Shown one piece after another: positions 14,421 to 29,900 of a DNA stretch of 64,000 nucleotides. The stretch is from NCBI GenBank assembly GCA_947095585.1, contig OX352761.1:27247777-27311776 (forward strand), in the 5' to 3' direction. The position numbers were made by a program, and so were the translations under genes. Below the pieces are notes generated by a model. The model saw only the letters and a list, made by a program, of their open reading frames with translations. It was not told the origin of the DNA and made no database searches. This stretch comes from Nephrocerus scutellatus (taxonomy: Eukaryota; Arthropoda; Insecta; Diptera; Pipunculidae). The first letter of the stretch is position 1. Each line of letters starts with the position of its first letter.

Positions 14421-14436
14421 GGTCCTGAAAAGGACC
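14421..14436 (-). terminator. Histone 3' stem-loop of H4, unit 2
   Basis: Minus-strand GGTCCTTTTCAGGACC, 46 nt after the H4 stop. Confidence 0.97.
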
Positions 14437-14482
14437 GATTGATATTTTACTGATATAGAACGCAAATACGATTGAATAGAAT

Positions 14483-15542
<1,060 letters not shown>

Positions 15543-15615
15543 AGTGGCAATTATGTTGCTGGTTAATACATTACATCTGCATAATTGACTGGTGATAAAA
15601 AAATTAAATAAAATC

Positions 15616-15631
15616 GGTCCTTTTCAGGACC
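15616..15631 (+). terminator. Histone 3' stem-loop of H3, unit 2
   Basis: GGTCCTTTTCAGGACC, 74 nt after the H3 stop, with downstream AAAGGGAAGA. Confidence 0.97.
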
Positions 15632-15820
15632 ACAAAATATAATTTATAAAGGGAAGATCTCATCTTAGTTTTAAATAAACATATTATTTACTACCTATTT
15701 TATCAGATTACTCGCTATTCATAATTGAGGTGTCACAAAATCTGTATATGTATGAACTTATCGGTTTTTTTGAAAGGGAAACACTACAGAACCCATTTTT
15801 CCTACTGGGGGTTGATTATG

Positions 15821-18800
15821 TAAGCATTTCGAGTTTCGAATGACGTCACTTTTGACGCAATTACGACTAAACGCGATTATTGAGACATACGACTATTCGT
15901 AGTCTCGACTTGATTGTTGGTGTTTCAGTCGAACACCATTTGGATTTCGACTGGGAAATAAATGTAATTAAAATGATTATTTCTGTATGAAATCAATCGC
16001 GTAAATAACTTTTAAGTGATATTTTTTATTTTTTTTAAAGTTATTTATAAAATTATCACTAAAATAAAAACAAATATTTAGAATTTTAAATAAATTATGC
16101 TGCTACATTCATTTGAGTGACGCAAGCAGCGCCGACCGATTGGCGTTTTTTTAGTTACTACGTATTTGTAATTTTGTCAATACAAAGTAAACAAGTATAA
16201 ACAACAACAAAACATGCGATTTAAAATGGCGATATCGGGCAATAGCTTTAGTTCGAAAAAATTTTGTAGTACATGCTTACATAATTGCGTTATGTCGAAA
16301 CTACGACTTTGAGCATTTCGACTTGTCGTAAGTCGAAATACGACAGATAAGCATTTCGAGTTTCGAATGACGTCACTTTTGTCGCAATTACGACTAAACG
16401 CGATTATTGAGACATTGGACTATTCGTAGTCTCGACTTGATTGTTGGTGTTTCAGTCGAACACCATTTGGATTTCGACTGGGAAATAAATGTAATTAAAA
16501 TGATTATTTCTGTATGAAATCAATCGCGTAAATAACTTTTAAGTGATATTTTTTATTTTTTTTAATGTTATTTATAAAATTATCACTAAAATAAAAACAA
16601 ATATTTAGAATTTTAAATATATTATGCTGCTACATTCATTTGAGTGACGCAAGCAGCGCCGACCGATTGGCGTTTTTTTAGTTACTACGTATTTGTTATT
16701 TTGTCAATACAAAGTAAACAAGTATAAACAACAACAAAACATGCAATTTAAAATGGCGATATCGGGCAATAGCTTTAGTTCGAAAAATTTTTGTAGTACA
16801 TGCTTACATAGTTGCGTTATGTCGAAACTACGACTTTGAGCATTTCGACTTGTCGTAAGTCGAAATACGACAGATAAGCATTTCGAGTTTCGAATGACGT
16901 CACTTTTGTCGCAATTACGACTAAACGCGATTATTGAGACATACGACTATATATAACTTTTAAGTGATATTTTTTATTTTTTTTAATGTTATTTATAAAA
17001 TTATCACTAAAATAAAAACAAATATTTAGAATTTTAAATATATTATGCTGCTACATTCATTTGAGTGACGCAAGCAGCGCCGACCGATTGGCGTTTTTTT
17101 AGTTACTACGTATTTGTAATTTTGTCAATACAAAGTAAACAAGTATAAACAACAACAAAACATGCAATTTAAAATGGCGATATCGGGCAATAGCTTTAGT
17201 TCGAAAAATTTTTGTAGTACATGCTTACATAGTTGCGTTATGTCGAAACTACGACTTTGAGCATTTCGACTTGTCGTAAGTCGAAATACGACAGATAAGC
17301 ATTTCGAATTTCGAATGACGTCACTTTTGTCGCAATTACGACTAAACGCGATTATTGAGACATACGACTATTCGTAGTCTCGACTTAATTGTTGGTGTTT
17401 CAGTCGAACACCATTTGGATTTCGACTGGGAAATAAATGTAATTAAAATGATTATTTCTGTATGAAATCAATCGCGTAAATAACTTTTAAGTGATATTTT
17501 TTATTTTTTTTAATGTTATTTATAAAATTATCACTAAAATAAAAACAAATATTTAGAATTTTAAATATATTATGCTGCTACATTCATTTGAGTGACGCAA
17601 GCAGCGCCGACCGATTGGCGTTTTTTTAGTTACTACGTATTTGTAATTTTGTCAATACAAAGTAAACAAGTATAAACAACAACAAAACATGCAATTTAAA
17701 ATGGCGATATCGGGCAATAGCTTTAGTTCGAAAAATTTTTGTAGTACATGCTTACATAGTTGCGTTATGTCGAAACTACGACTTTGAGCATTTCGACTTG
17801 TCGTAAGTCGAAATACGACAGATAAGCATTTCGAGTTTCGAATGACGTCACTTTTGTCGCAATTACGACTAAACGCGATTATTGAGACATACGACTATAT
17901 ATAACTTTTAAGTGATATTTTTTATTTTTTTAATGTTATTTATAAAATTATCACTAAAATAAAAACAAATATTTAGAATTTTAAATATATTATGCTGCTA
18001 CATTCATTTGAGTGACGCAAGCAGCGCCGACCGATTGGCGTTTTTTTAGTTACTACGTATTTGTAATTTTGTCAATACAAAGTAAACAAGTATAAACAAC
18101 AACAAAACATGCAATTTAAAATGGCGATATCGGGCAATAGCTTTAGTTCGAAAAATTTTTGTAGTACATGCTTACATAGTTGCGTTATGTCGAAACTACG
18201 ACTTTGAGCATTTCGACTTGTCGTAAGTCGAACTACGACAGATAAGCATTTCGAATTTCGAATGACGTCACTTTTGTCGCAATTACGACTTAACGCGATT
18301 ATTGAGACATACGACTATTCGTAGTCTCGACTTAATTGTTGGTGTTTCAGTCGAACACCATTTAGATTTCGACTGGGAAATAAATTAAATTAAAATGATT
18401 ATTTCTGTATGAAATCAATCGCGTAAATAACTTTTAAGTGATAATTTTTATTTTTTTTTAATGTAATTTATAAAATTATGACTAAAATAAAAACAAATAT
18501 TTAGAATTTTAAATATATTATGCTGCTACATTCATTTGAGTGACGCAAGCAGCGCCGACCGTTTGGCGTTTTTTTAGTTACTACGTATTTGTAATTTTGT
18601 CAATACAAAGTAAACAAGTATAAACAACAACAAAACATGCGATTTAAAATGGCGATATCGGGCAATAGCTTTAGTTCGAAAAAATTTTGTAGTACATGCT
18701 TACATAATTGCATTATGTCGAAACTACGACTTTGAGCATTTCGACTATCGTAAGTCGAAATACGACAGATAAGCATTTCGAGTTTCGAATGACGTCACTT

Positions 18801-19068
18801 TTGTCGCAATTACGACTAAACGCGATTATTGAGACATACGACTATTCGTAGTCTCGACTTAATTGTTGGTGTTTCAGTCGAACACCATTTGGATTTCGAC
18901 TGGGAAATAAATGTAATTAAAATGATTATTTCTGTATGAAATCAATCGCGTAAATAACTTTTAAGTGATATTTTTTATTTTTTTTTTAATGTTATTTATA
19001 AAATTATCACTAAAATAAAAACAAATATTTAGAATTTTAAATTGTCGTAAGTCGAAATACGACAGATA
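15821..19068. repeat. Satellite array C
   Basis: Begins at monomer position 412 and ends at 413. Two short 420-bp-type monomers are present (joints at 16944 and 17893), separated by a full 528-bp monomer, unlike array B where they are adjacent. Near the right end a private variant block (GAACTACGACAG, TTTAGATTTCGACT, ACCGTTTGGCG, CGACTATCGTAAG) is shared with array E but not with A, B, D or F. Confidence 0.95.
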
Positions 19069-20790
19069 CATAATCGGCCCCCTGTAGTATTCTGATTGTC
19101 ATATAATCAGTAGCTTCAGCTTAGCTCTGCTCATAGCTCATAGGTAAATTTTTATTCGTTCAGAAATTTTCAGAAAAAATGTTTTTGTTTTTGATTGTGA
19201 AAAAAACCAATAAACCAAAAAGCCAACCAATGCTATATATTTATTTAGCATTAAAACAGCTTAAAATGCTAAACCGTCAGACAATAACTGATTAAAAATA
19301 AACAAAGTGATTATAAACACTTCAAAATTGAATTTTCTTACTTAACTATTTTTACTTATAAATATCACATTATAAAATCAGCGTTATTATTTATCATCAC
19401 AATTTATTTGTTAATCCGTCATTAAGTCTGACGACTTAACATACGCGAAACCAATACCACTAGTAAGCTATTAAAGTAACAAGATTTTTATGGAGAATGC
19501 TTGCAAATAAAACGCCAAAACGAAACAATACCCGTCGATTGCCGACAGGTAGCACAGTATCTGTTACATAACTATTTAATTAAATTTAAAAATCAAACAA
19601 TACAATAGGAACAGTTTGCAAATAGAAAGGCAAACAAAATCCTCGAGAAAAATCTACCCATACCCACACAACGAAAGAGAATAATTACTGCGTTTCAATG
19701 AACATGAAGGAGTAGGATTGGGTTGAAAATTAATTTCGTTAAATCGAAAATGGCGTCACGCGTTTCCATGTAATCAGAATGAAACAGAGTTGAAATTTTG
19801 ACAGAATAATACAAAATCCGATGTCTACTTACAAAATAATAAAATTCGCTAGTTTGAATTTCAACTCTGCTCAACCCAGGTATTTTCGTTGAGTTAAAAC
19901 TGAGTAAACGTAAACTCAACTCAACCCTGTTTCTATAAGCGCTAACCCAGGATTAACCCTCCATGGAAACGAGATAATTGATATGCATAAGACGTTGACA
20001 TGACGTTTTTTTTTCATTAAAAATCTGGCGCAGGTTGATTTTTTGGCTGTGAAGTGGCTAGATCGAAATTCCCCTCTAACAGATCTGTATATTTTGGGAG
20101 ATTTAACCCTCTTTTCACTAAATACAACAACAACAAAAGTGGTAAAACTGAATTTTTTTATTAAATTATTTTTATTTATAAATATCACATTATAAAATCG
20201 GCATAATTGCTTAACAATTATTTGTTAATCAGTCATAAGCTGTTTTAATGCAAAATACATAGCCAGAGACAATCGTACCAATTCCAACTGGAAACTGGAA
20301 TGTACATTTCTAATAAGAATTTACAAATTCGTTAGTACGTTTCAGCCAAAGCCAATCGTACCAATTCCAATTGGAATATGTACATTTCTTATAAGAAACT
20401 TTCAGAATTTTTTTTTATGATTGTGGTTTGAAAAGTAGACTATAGATCTTAGAGGTTTTTTTCAATTATTATTTATCTTTGTACCACACACCTAATGTGA
20501 CTAATAATTAATAAACATGTTCATTCTCATTGTAACAAAATGTACCGTACCAACAGTACAAATTTATATGAACAATGAAGCCATAATCATTTTCGATGAC
20601 ACCATAACACCATTAGATACCTAACTAACGTAGGCTTTATGAGATTTTCCAATTTTATTGTAAAAACTTATTATGCTTTGTATGTAGGTAGGTACATTAT
20701 ATTGAAGTTTTTTGTTAATAACAATTAGTATATAAATATACTAATTAAATTGTGTTCCCGAGTTACATATCGTTTGTTTAATCATTTTGT
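19069..20790. other. Non-coding spacer between satellite and H2B, unit 3
   Basis: 1722 bp. It has the same palindromes and 28-bp inverted repeat as unit 1, plus the extra CACAGTATCTGTTACATAAC segment near 19553-19585 found also in units 5 and 6 but not 1, 2 or 4. No gene seen. Confidence 0.6.
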
Positions 20791-20806
20791 GGCCCTGAAA
20801 AGGGCC
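20791..20806 (-). terminator. Histone 3' stem-loop of H2B, unit 3
   Basis: Minus-strand GGCCCTTTTCAGGGCC, unchanged. Confidence 0.97.
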
Positions 20807-20859
20807 TTTTTATTTGGTGGGGTGTCTTAAAAAAGCCAAAGATAAGATGACGCCGATAT

Positions 20860-21231
20860 TTACTTAGAGCTGGTATATTTAGTAACAGCTTTTGTTCCTT
20901 CACTGACCGCATGCTTGGCCAACTCTCCGGGAAGTAAAAGACGAACAGCAGTCTGAATTTCCCGACTTGTGATTGTCGAACGTTTATTGTAGTGTGCCAA
21001 GCGGGACGCTTCGGCAGCGATACGTTCAAAAATATCATTGACAAAACTGTTCATGATACTCATGGCTTTTGATGAGATACCAGTATCCGGATGGACTTGC
21101 TTCAACACTTTGTAAATGTAAATTGCGTAGCTTTCCTTCCTCTTGCGCTTGTTCTTTTTACCAGGTTTAGTAATATTTTTCTGGGCCTTTCCAGCTTTCT
21201 TTTCTGCTTTTCCACTTGTCTTTGGCGGCAT
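20860..21231 (-). CDS. H2B: Histone H2B, unit 3
   Basis: 123 residues, identical to the other copies. Minus-strand TATA at 21282-21288. A small deletion upstream of the TATA (CACAGACTAAC in place of CACAGTACTAAC) is unique to this unit. Confidence 0.99.
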   Translation of the reverse strand: MPPKTSGKAEKKAGKAQKNITKPGKKNKRKRKESYAIYIYKVLKQVHPDTGISSKAMSIMNSFVNDIFERIAAEASRLAHYNKRSTITSREIQTAVRLLLPGELAKHAVSEGTKAVTKYTSSK

Positions 21232-21940
<709 letters not shown>

Positions 21941-21990
21941 ATTTCTGTGCGCAAAAGAGTTAAAAACAAAGTAGTACTAAAGAAAAAAAC

Positions 21991-22006
21991 CGTCCTTTTC
22001 AGGACG
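21991..22006 (+). terminator. Histone 3' stem-loop of H2A, unit 3
   Basis: CGTCCTTTTCAGGACG, unchanged. Confidence 0.96.
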
Positions 22007-22569
22007 ACAAATCTTCTTATGAGAAGGGATAACTTTTATTAATATCAAAAATAATAGAAATGAGGTTAATAATTTAAAGAAAATATTATTACAATTCAAC
22101 GAAGAACTAATTTACTTTTCACAATACCAGTGTATTGAGTTTGGTGTGATAGATTATAATAGTTTTGTTGACAGCAAATTACCATTTTACAACGAACACT
22201 ATTTCACTTATTTTTGAAATAAACGTGTCTAAATTGCATAGCTTAGCAACGTAATTTCTTGTTTTAATTAATAACAAAGGAATACTACTTATATTTTGGT
22301 TGGGTGACGACACAATGAAAGAGGAGAGAACAGCAATATGGCGGGCGTTGAGTACTTTTCTTATAAACACACCAAGTGTATTAGTAATGTTTTTCATACA
22401 CGATAGCCTTAGACAGAGAACACGTCCGCCTTTCATTCCGAATTTTTTAAATTATTTATTGCAAAAAGCCAAAGTAAAAATTTCAATTGTAATAAATAAT
22501 AGTTCTATACGGACATATTTTAAAAACAATTAAAACATTAAAAGTATCTTCTTTTTGAATTTATTTTGT
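22007..22569. other. Convergent H2A/H4 spacer, unit 3
   Basis: 563 bp. Differs from unit 1 by a 3-bp insertion (ACTACTTATA near 22285), CACGATAG for CAAAATAG, and small deletions near 22455 and 22505. These length changes show the open frames here are not under coding constraint. Confidence 0.7.
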
Positions 22570-22585
22570 GGTCCTGAAAAGGACC
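22570..22585 (-). terminator. Histone 3' stem-loop of H4, unit 3
   Basis: Minus-strand GGTCCTTTTCAGGACC, unchanged. Confidence 0.97.
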
Positions 22586-22631
22586 GATTGATATTTTACT
22601 GATATAGAACGCAAATACGATTGAATAGAAT

Positions 22632-23685
<1,054 letters not shown>

Positions 23686-23758
23686 AGTGGCAATTATGTT
23701 GCTGGTTAATACATTACATCTGCATAATTGACTGGTGATAAAAAAATTAAATAAAATC

Positions 23759-23774
23759 GGTCCTTTTCAGGACC
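23759..23774 (+). terminator. Histone 3' stem-loop of H3, unit 3
   Basis: GGTCCTTTTCAGGACC, 74 nt after the stop. Confidence 0.97.
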
Positions 23775-23963
23775 ACAAAATATAATTTATAAAGGGAAGA
23801 TCTCATCTTAGTTTTAAATAAACATATTATTTACTACCTATTTTATCAGATTACTCGCTATTCATAATTGAGGTGTCACAAAATCTGTATATGTATGAAC
23901 TTATCGGTTTTTTTGAAAGGGAAACACTACAGAACCCATTTTTCCTACTGGGGGTTGATTATG

Positions 23964-26900
23964 TAAGCATTTCGAGTTTCGAATGACGTCACTTTTGACG
24001 CAATTACGACTAAACGCGATTATTGAGACATACGACTATTCGTAGTCTCGACTTGATTGTTGGTGTTTCAGTCGAACACCATTTGGATTTCGACTGGGAA
24101 ATAAATGTAATTAAAATGATTATTTCTGTATGAAATCAATCGCGTAAAAAACTTTTAAGTGATATTTTTTATTTTTTTTAATGTTATTTATAAAATTATC
24201 ACTAAAATAAAAACAAATATTTAGAATTTTAAATATATTATGCTGCTACATTCATTTGAGTGACGCAAGCAGCGCCGACCGATTGGCGTTTTTTTAGTTA
24301 CTACGTATTTGTAATTTTGTCAATACAAAGTAAACAAGTATAAACAACAACAAAACATGCGATTTAAAATGGCGATATCGGGCAATAGCTTTAGTTCGAA
24401 AAATTTTTGTAGTACATGCTTACATAGTTGCGTTATGTCGAAACTACGACTTTGAGCATTTCGACTTGTCGTAAGTCGAAATACGACAGATAAGCATTTC
24501 GAGTTTGGAATGACGTCACTTTTGTCGCAATTACGACTAAACGCGATTATTGAGACATACGACTATTCGTAGTCTCGACTTAATTGTTGGTGTTTCAGTC
24601 GAACACCATTTGGATTTCGACTGGGAAATAAATGTAATTAAAATGAATATTTCTGTATGAAATCAATCGCGTAAATAACTTTTAAGTGATATTTTTTATT
24701 TTTTTTTAATGTTATTTATAAAATTATGACTAAAATAAAAACAAATATTTAGAATTTTAAATATATTATGCTGCTACATTCATTTGAGTGACGCAAGCAG
24801 CGCCGACCGATTGGCGTTTTTTTAGTTACTACGTATTTGTAATTTTGTCAATACAAAGTAAACAAGTATAAACAACAACAAAACATGCAATTTAAAATGG
24901 CGATATCGGGCAATAGCTTTAGTTCGAAAAATTTTTGTAGTACATGCTTACATAGTTGCGTTATGTCGAAACTACGACTTTGAGCATTTCGACTTGTCGT
25001 AAGTCGAAATACGACAGATAAGCATTTCGAGTTTCGAATGACGTCACTTTTGTCGCAATTACGACTAAACGCGATTATTGAGACATACGACTATTCGTAG
25101 TCTCGACTTAATTGTTGGTGTTTCAGTCGAACACCATTTGGATTTCGACTGGGAAATAAATGTAATTAAAATGAATATTTCTGTATGAAATCAATCGCGT
25201 AAATAACTTTTAAGTGATATTTTTTATTTTTTTTTAATGTTATTTATAAAATTATGACTAAAATAAAAACAAATATTTAGAATTTTAAATATATTATGCT
25301 GCTACATTCATTTGAGTGACGCAAGCAGCGCCGACCGATTGGCGTTTTTTTAGTTACTACGTATTTGTAATTTTGTCAATACAAAGTAAACAAGTATAAA
25401 CAACAACAAAACATGCAATTTAAAATGGCGATATCGGGCAATAGCTTTAGTTCGAAAAATTTTTGGAGTACATGCTTACATAGTTGCGTTATGTCGAAAC
25501 TACGACTTTGAGCATTTCGACTTGTCGTAAGTCGAAATACGACAGATAAGCATTTCGAGTTTCGAATGACGTCACTTTTGTCGCAATTACGTCTAAACGC
25601 GATTATTGAGACATACGACTATTCGTAGTCTCGACTTGATTGTTGGTGTTTCAGTCGAACACCATTTGGATTTCGACTGGGAAATAAATGTAATTAAAAT
25701 GATTATTTCTGTATGAAATCAATCGCGTAAATAACTTTTAAGTGATATTTTTTTTTTTTTTTTAATGTTATTTATAAAATTATGACTAAAATAAAAACAA
25801 ATATTTAGAATTTTAAATATATTATGCTGCTACATTCATTTGAGTGACGCAAGCAGCACCGACCGATTGGCGTTTTTTTAGTTACTACGTATTTGTAATT
25901 TTGTCAATACAAAGTAAACAAGTATAAACAACAACAAAAAATGCAATTTAAAATGGCGATATCGGGAAATAGCTTTAGTTCGAAAAAATTTTGTAGTACA
26001 TGCTTACATAATTGCATTATGTCGAAACTACGACTTTGAGCATTTCGACTTGTCGTAAGTCGAAATACGACAGATAAGCATTTCGAGTTTCGAATGACGT
26101 CATTTTTTGTCGCAATTACGACTAAACGCGATTATTGAGACATACGACTATTCGTAGTCTCGACTTAATTGTTGGTGTTTCAGTCGAACACCATTTGGAT
26201 TTCGACTGGGAAATAAATGTAATTAAAATGATTATTTCTGTATGAAATCAATCGCGTAAAAAACTTTTAAGTGATATTTTTTATTTTTTTTAATGTTATT
26301 TATAAAATTATCACTAAAATAAAAACAAATATTTAGAATTTTAAATATATTATGCTGCTACATTCATTTGAGTGACGCAAGCAGCGCCGACCGATTGGCG
26401 TTTTTTTAGTTACTACGTATTTGTAATTTTGTCAATACAAAGTAAACAAGTATAAACAACAACAAAACATGCAATTTAAAATGGCGATATCGGGCAATAG
26501 CTTTAGTTCGAAAAATTTTTGTAGTACATGCTTACATAGTTGCGTTATGTCGAAACTACGACTTTGAGCATTTCGACTTGTCGTAAGTCGAAATACGACA
26601 GATAAGCATTTCGAGTTTGGAATGACGTCACTTTTGTCGCAATTACGACTAAACGCGATTATTGAGACATACGACTATTCGTAGTCTCGACTTAATTGTT
26701 GGTGTTTCAGTCGAACACCATTTGGATTTCGACTGGGAAATAAATGTAATTAAAATGAATATTTCTGTATGAAATCAATCGCGTAAATAACTTTTAAGTG
26801 ATATTTTTTATTTTTTTTTAATGTTATTTATAAAATTATGACTAAAATAAAAACAAATATTTAGAATTTTAAATATATTATGCTGCTACATTCATTTGAG

Positions 26901-29900
26901 TGACGCAAGCAGCGCCGACCGATTGGCGTTTTTTTAGTTACTACGTATTTGTAATTTTGTCAATACAAAGTAAACAAGTATAAACAACAACAAAACATGC
27001 AATTTAAAATGGCGATATCGGGCAATAGCTTTAGTTCGAAAAATTTTTGTAGTACATGCTTACATAGTTGCGTTATGTCGAAACTACGACTTTGAGCATT
27101 TCGACTTGTCGTAAGTCGAAATACGACAGATAAGCATTTCGAGTTTCGAATGACGTCACTTTTGTCGCAATTACGACTAAACGCGATTATTGAGACATAC
27201 GACTATTCGTAGTCTCGACTTGATTGTTGGTGTTTCAGTCGAACACCATTTGGATTTCGACTGGGAAATAAATGTAATTAAAATGATTATTTCTGTATGA
27301 AATCAATCGCGTAAATAACTTTTAAGTGATATTTTTTATTTTTTTTTAATGTTATTTATAAAATTATGACTAAAATAAAAACAAATATTTAGAATTTTAA
27401 ATATATTATGCTGCTACATTCATTTGAGTGACGCAAGCAGCGCCGACCGATTGGCGTTTTTTTAGTTACTACGTATTTGTAATTTTGTCAATACAAAGTA
27501 AACAAGTATAAACAACAACAAAACATGCAATTTAAAATGGCGATATCGGGCAATAGCTTTAGTTCAAAAAATTTTTGTAGTACATGCTTACATAGTTGCG
27601 TTATGTCGAAACTACGACTTTGAGCATTTCGACTTGTCGTAAGTCGAAATACGACAGATAAGCATTTCGAGTTTCGAATGACGTCACTTTTGTCGCAATT
27701 ACGACTAAACGCGATTATTGAGACATACGACTATTCGTAGTCTCGACTTAATTGTTGGTGTTTCAGTCGAACACCATTTGGATTTCGACTGGGAAATAAA
27801 TGTAATTAAAATGATTATTTCTGTATGAAATCAATCGCGTAAATAACTTTTAAGTGATATTTTTTATTTTTTTTTAATGTTATTTATAAAATTATGACTA
27901 AAATAAAAACAAATATTTAGAATTTTAAATATATTATGCTGCTACATTCATTTGAGTGACGCAAGCAGCGCCGACCGATTGGCGTTTTTTTAGTTACTAC
28001 GTATTTGTAATTTTGTCAATACAAAGTAAACAAGTATAAACAACAACAAAACATGCAATTTAAAATGGCGATATCGGGCAATAGCTTTAGTTCGAAAAAT
28101 TTTTGTAGTACATGCTTACATAGTTGCGTTATGTCGAAACTACGACTTTGAGCATTTCGACTTGTCGTAAGTCGAAATACGACAGATAAGCATTTCGAGT
28201 TTCGAATGACGTCACTTTTGTCGCAATTACGACTAAACGCGATTATTGAGACATACGACTATTCGTAGTCTCGACTTAATTGTTGGTGTTTCAGTCGAAC
28301 ACCATTTGGATTTCGACTGGGAAATAAATGTAATTAAAATGATTATTTCTGTATGAAATCAATCGCGTAAATAACTTTTAAGTGATATTTTTTATTTTTT
28401 TTTAATGTTATTTATAAAATTATGACTAAAATAAAAACAAATATTTAGAATTTTAAATATATTATGCTGCTACATTCATTTGAGTGATGCAAGCAGAGCC
28501 GACCGATTGGCGTTTTTTTAGTTACTACGTATTTGTAATTTTGTCAATACAAAGTAAACAAGTATAAACAACAACAAAAAATGCAATTTAAAATGGCGAT
28601 ATCGGGAAATAGCTTTAGTTCGAAAAAATTTTGTAGTACATGCTTACATAATTGCATTATGTCGAAACTACGACTTTGAGCATTTCGACTTGTCGTAAGT
28701 CGAAATACGACAGATAAGCATTTCGAGTTTCGAATGACGTCATTTTTTGTCGCAATTACGACTAAACGCGATTATTGAGACATACGACTATTCGTAGTCT
28801 CGACTTAATTGTTGGTGTTTCAGTCGAACACCATTTGGATTTCGACTGGGAAATAAATGTAATTAAAATGATTATTTCTGTATGAAATCAATCGCGTAAA
28901 AAACTTTTAAGTGATATTTTTTATTTTTTTTAATGTTATTTATAAAATTATCACTAAAATAAAAACAAATATTTAGAATTTTAAATATATTATGCTGCTA
29001 CATTCATTTGAGTGACGCAAGCAGCGCCGACCGATTGGCGTTTTTTTAGTTACTACGTATTTGTAATTTTGTCAATACAAAGTAAACAAGTATAAACAAC
29101 AACAAAACATGCAATTTAAAATGGCGATATCGGGCAATAGCTTTAGTTCGAAAAATTTTTGTAGTACATGCTTACATAGTTGCGTTATGTCGAAACTACG
29201 ACTTTGAGCATTTCGACTTGTCGTAAGTCGAAATACGACAGATAAGCATTTCGAGTTTGGAATGACGTCACTTTTGTCGCAATTACGACTAAACGCGATT
29301 ATTGAGACATACGACTATTCGTAGTCTCGACTTAATTGTTGGTGTTTCAGTCGAACACCATTTGGATTTCGACTGGGAAATAAATGTAATTAAAATGAAT
29401 ATTTCTGTATGAAATCAATCGCGTAAATAACTTTTAAGTGATATTTTTTATTTTTTTTTAATGTTATTTATAAAATTATGACTAAAATAAAAACAAATAT
29501 TTAGAATTTTAAATATATTATGCTGCTACATTCATTTGAGTGACGCAAGCAGCGCCGACCGATTGGCGTTTTTTTAGTTACTACGTATTTGTAATTTTGT
29601 CAATACAAAGTAAACAAGTATAAACAACAACAAAACATGCAATTTAAAATGGCGATATCGGGCAATAGCTTTAGTTCGAAAAATTTTTGTAGTACATGCT
29701 TACATAGTTGCGTTATGTCGAAACTACGACTTTGAGCATTTCGACTTGTCGTAAGTCGAAATACGACAGATAAGCATTTCGAGTTTCGAATGACGTCACT
29801 TTTGTCGCAATTACGACTAAACGCGATTATTGAGACATACGACTATTCGTAGTCTCGACTTGATTGTTGGTGTTTCAGTCGAACACCATTTGGATTTCGA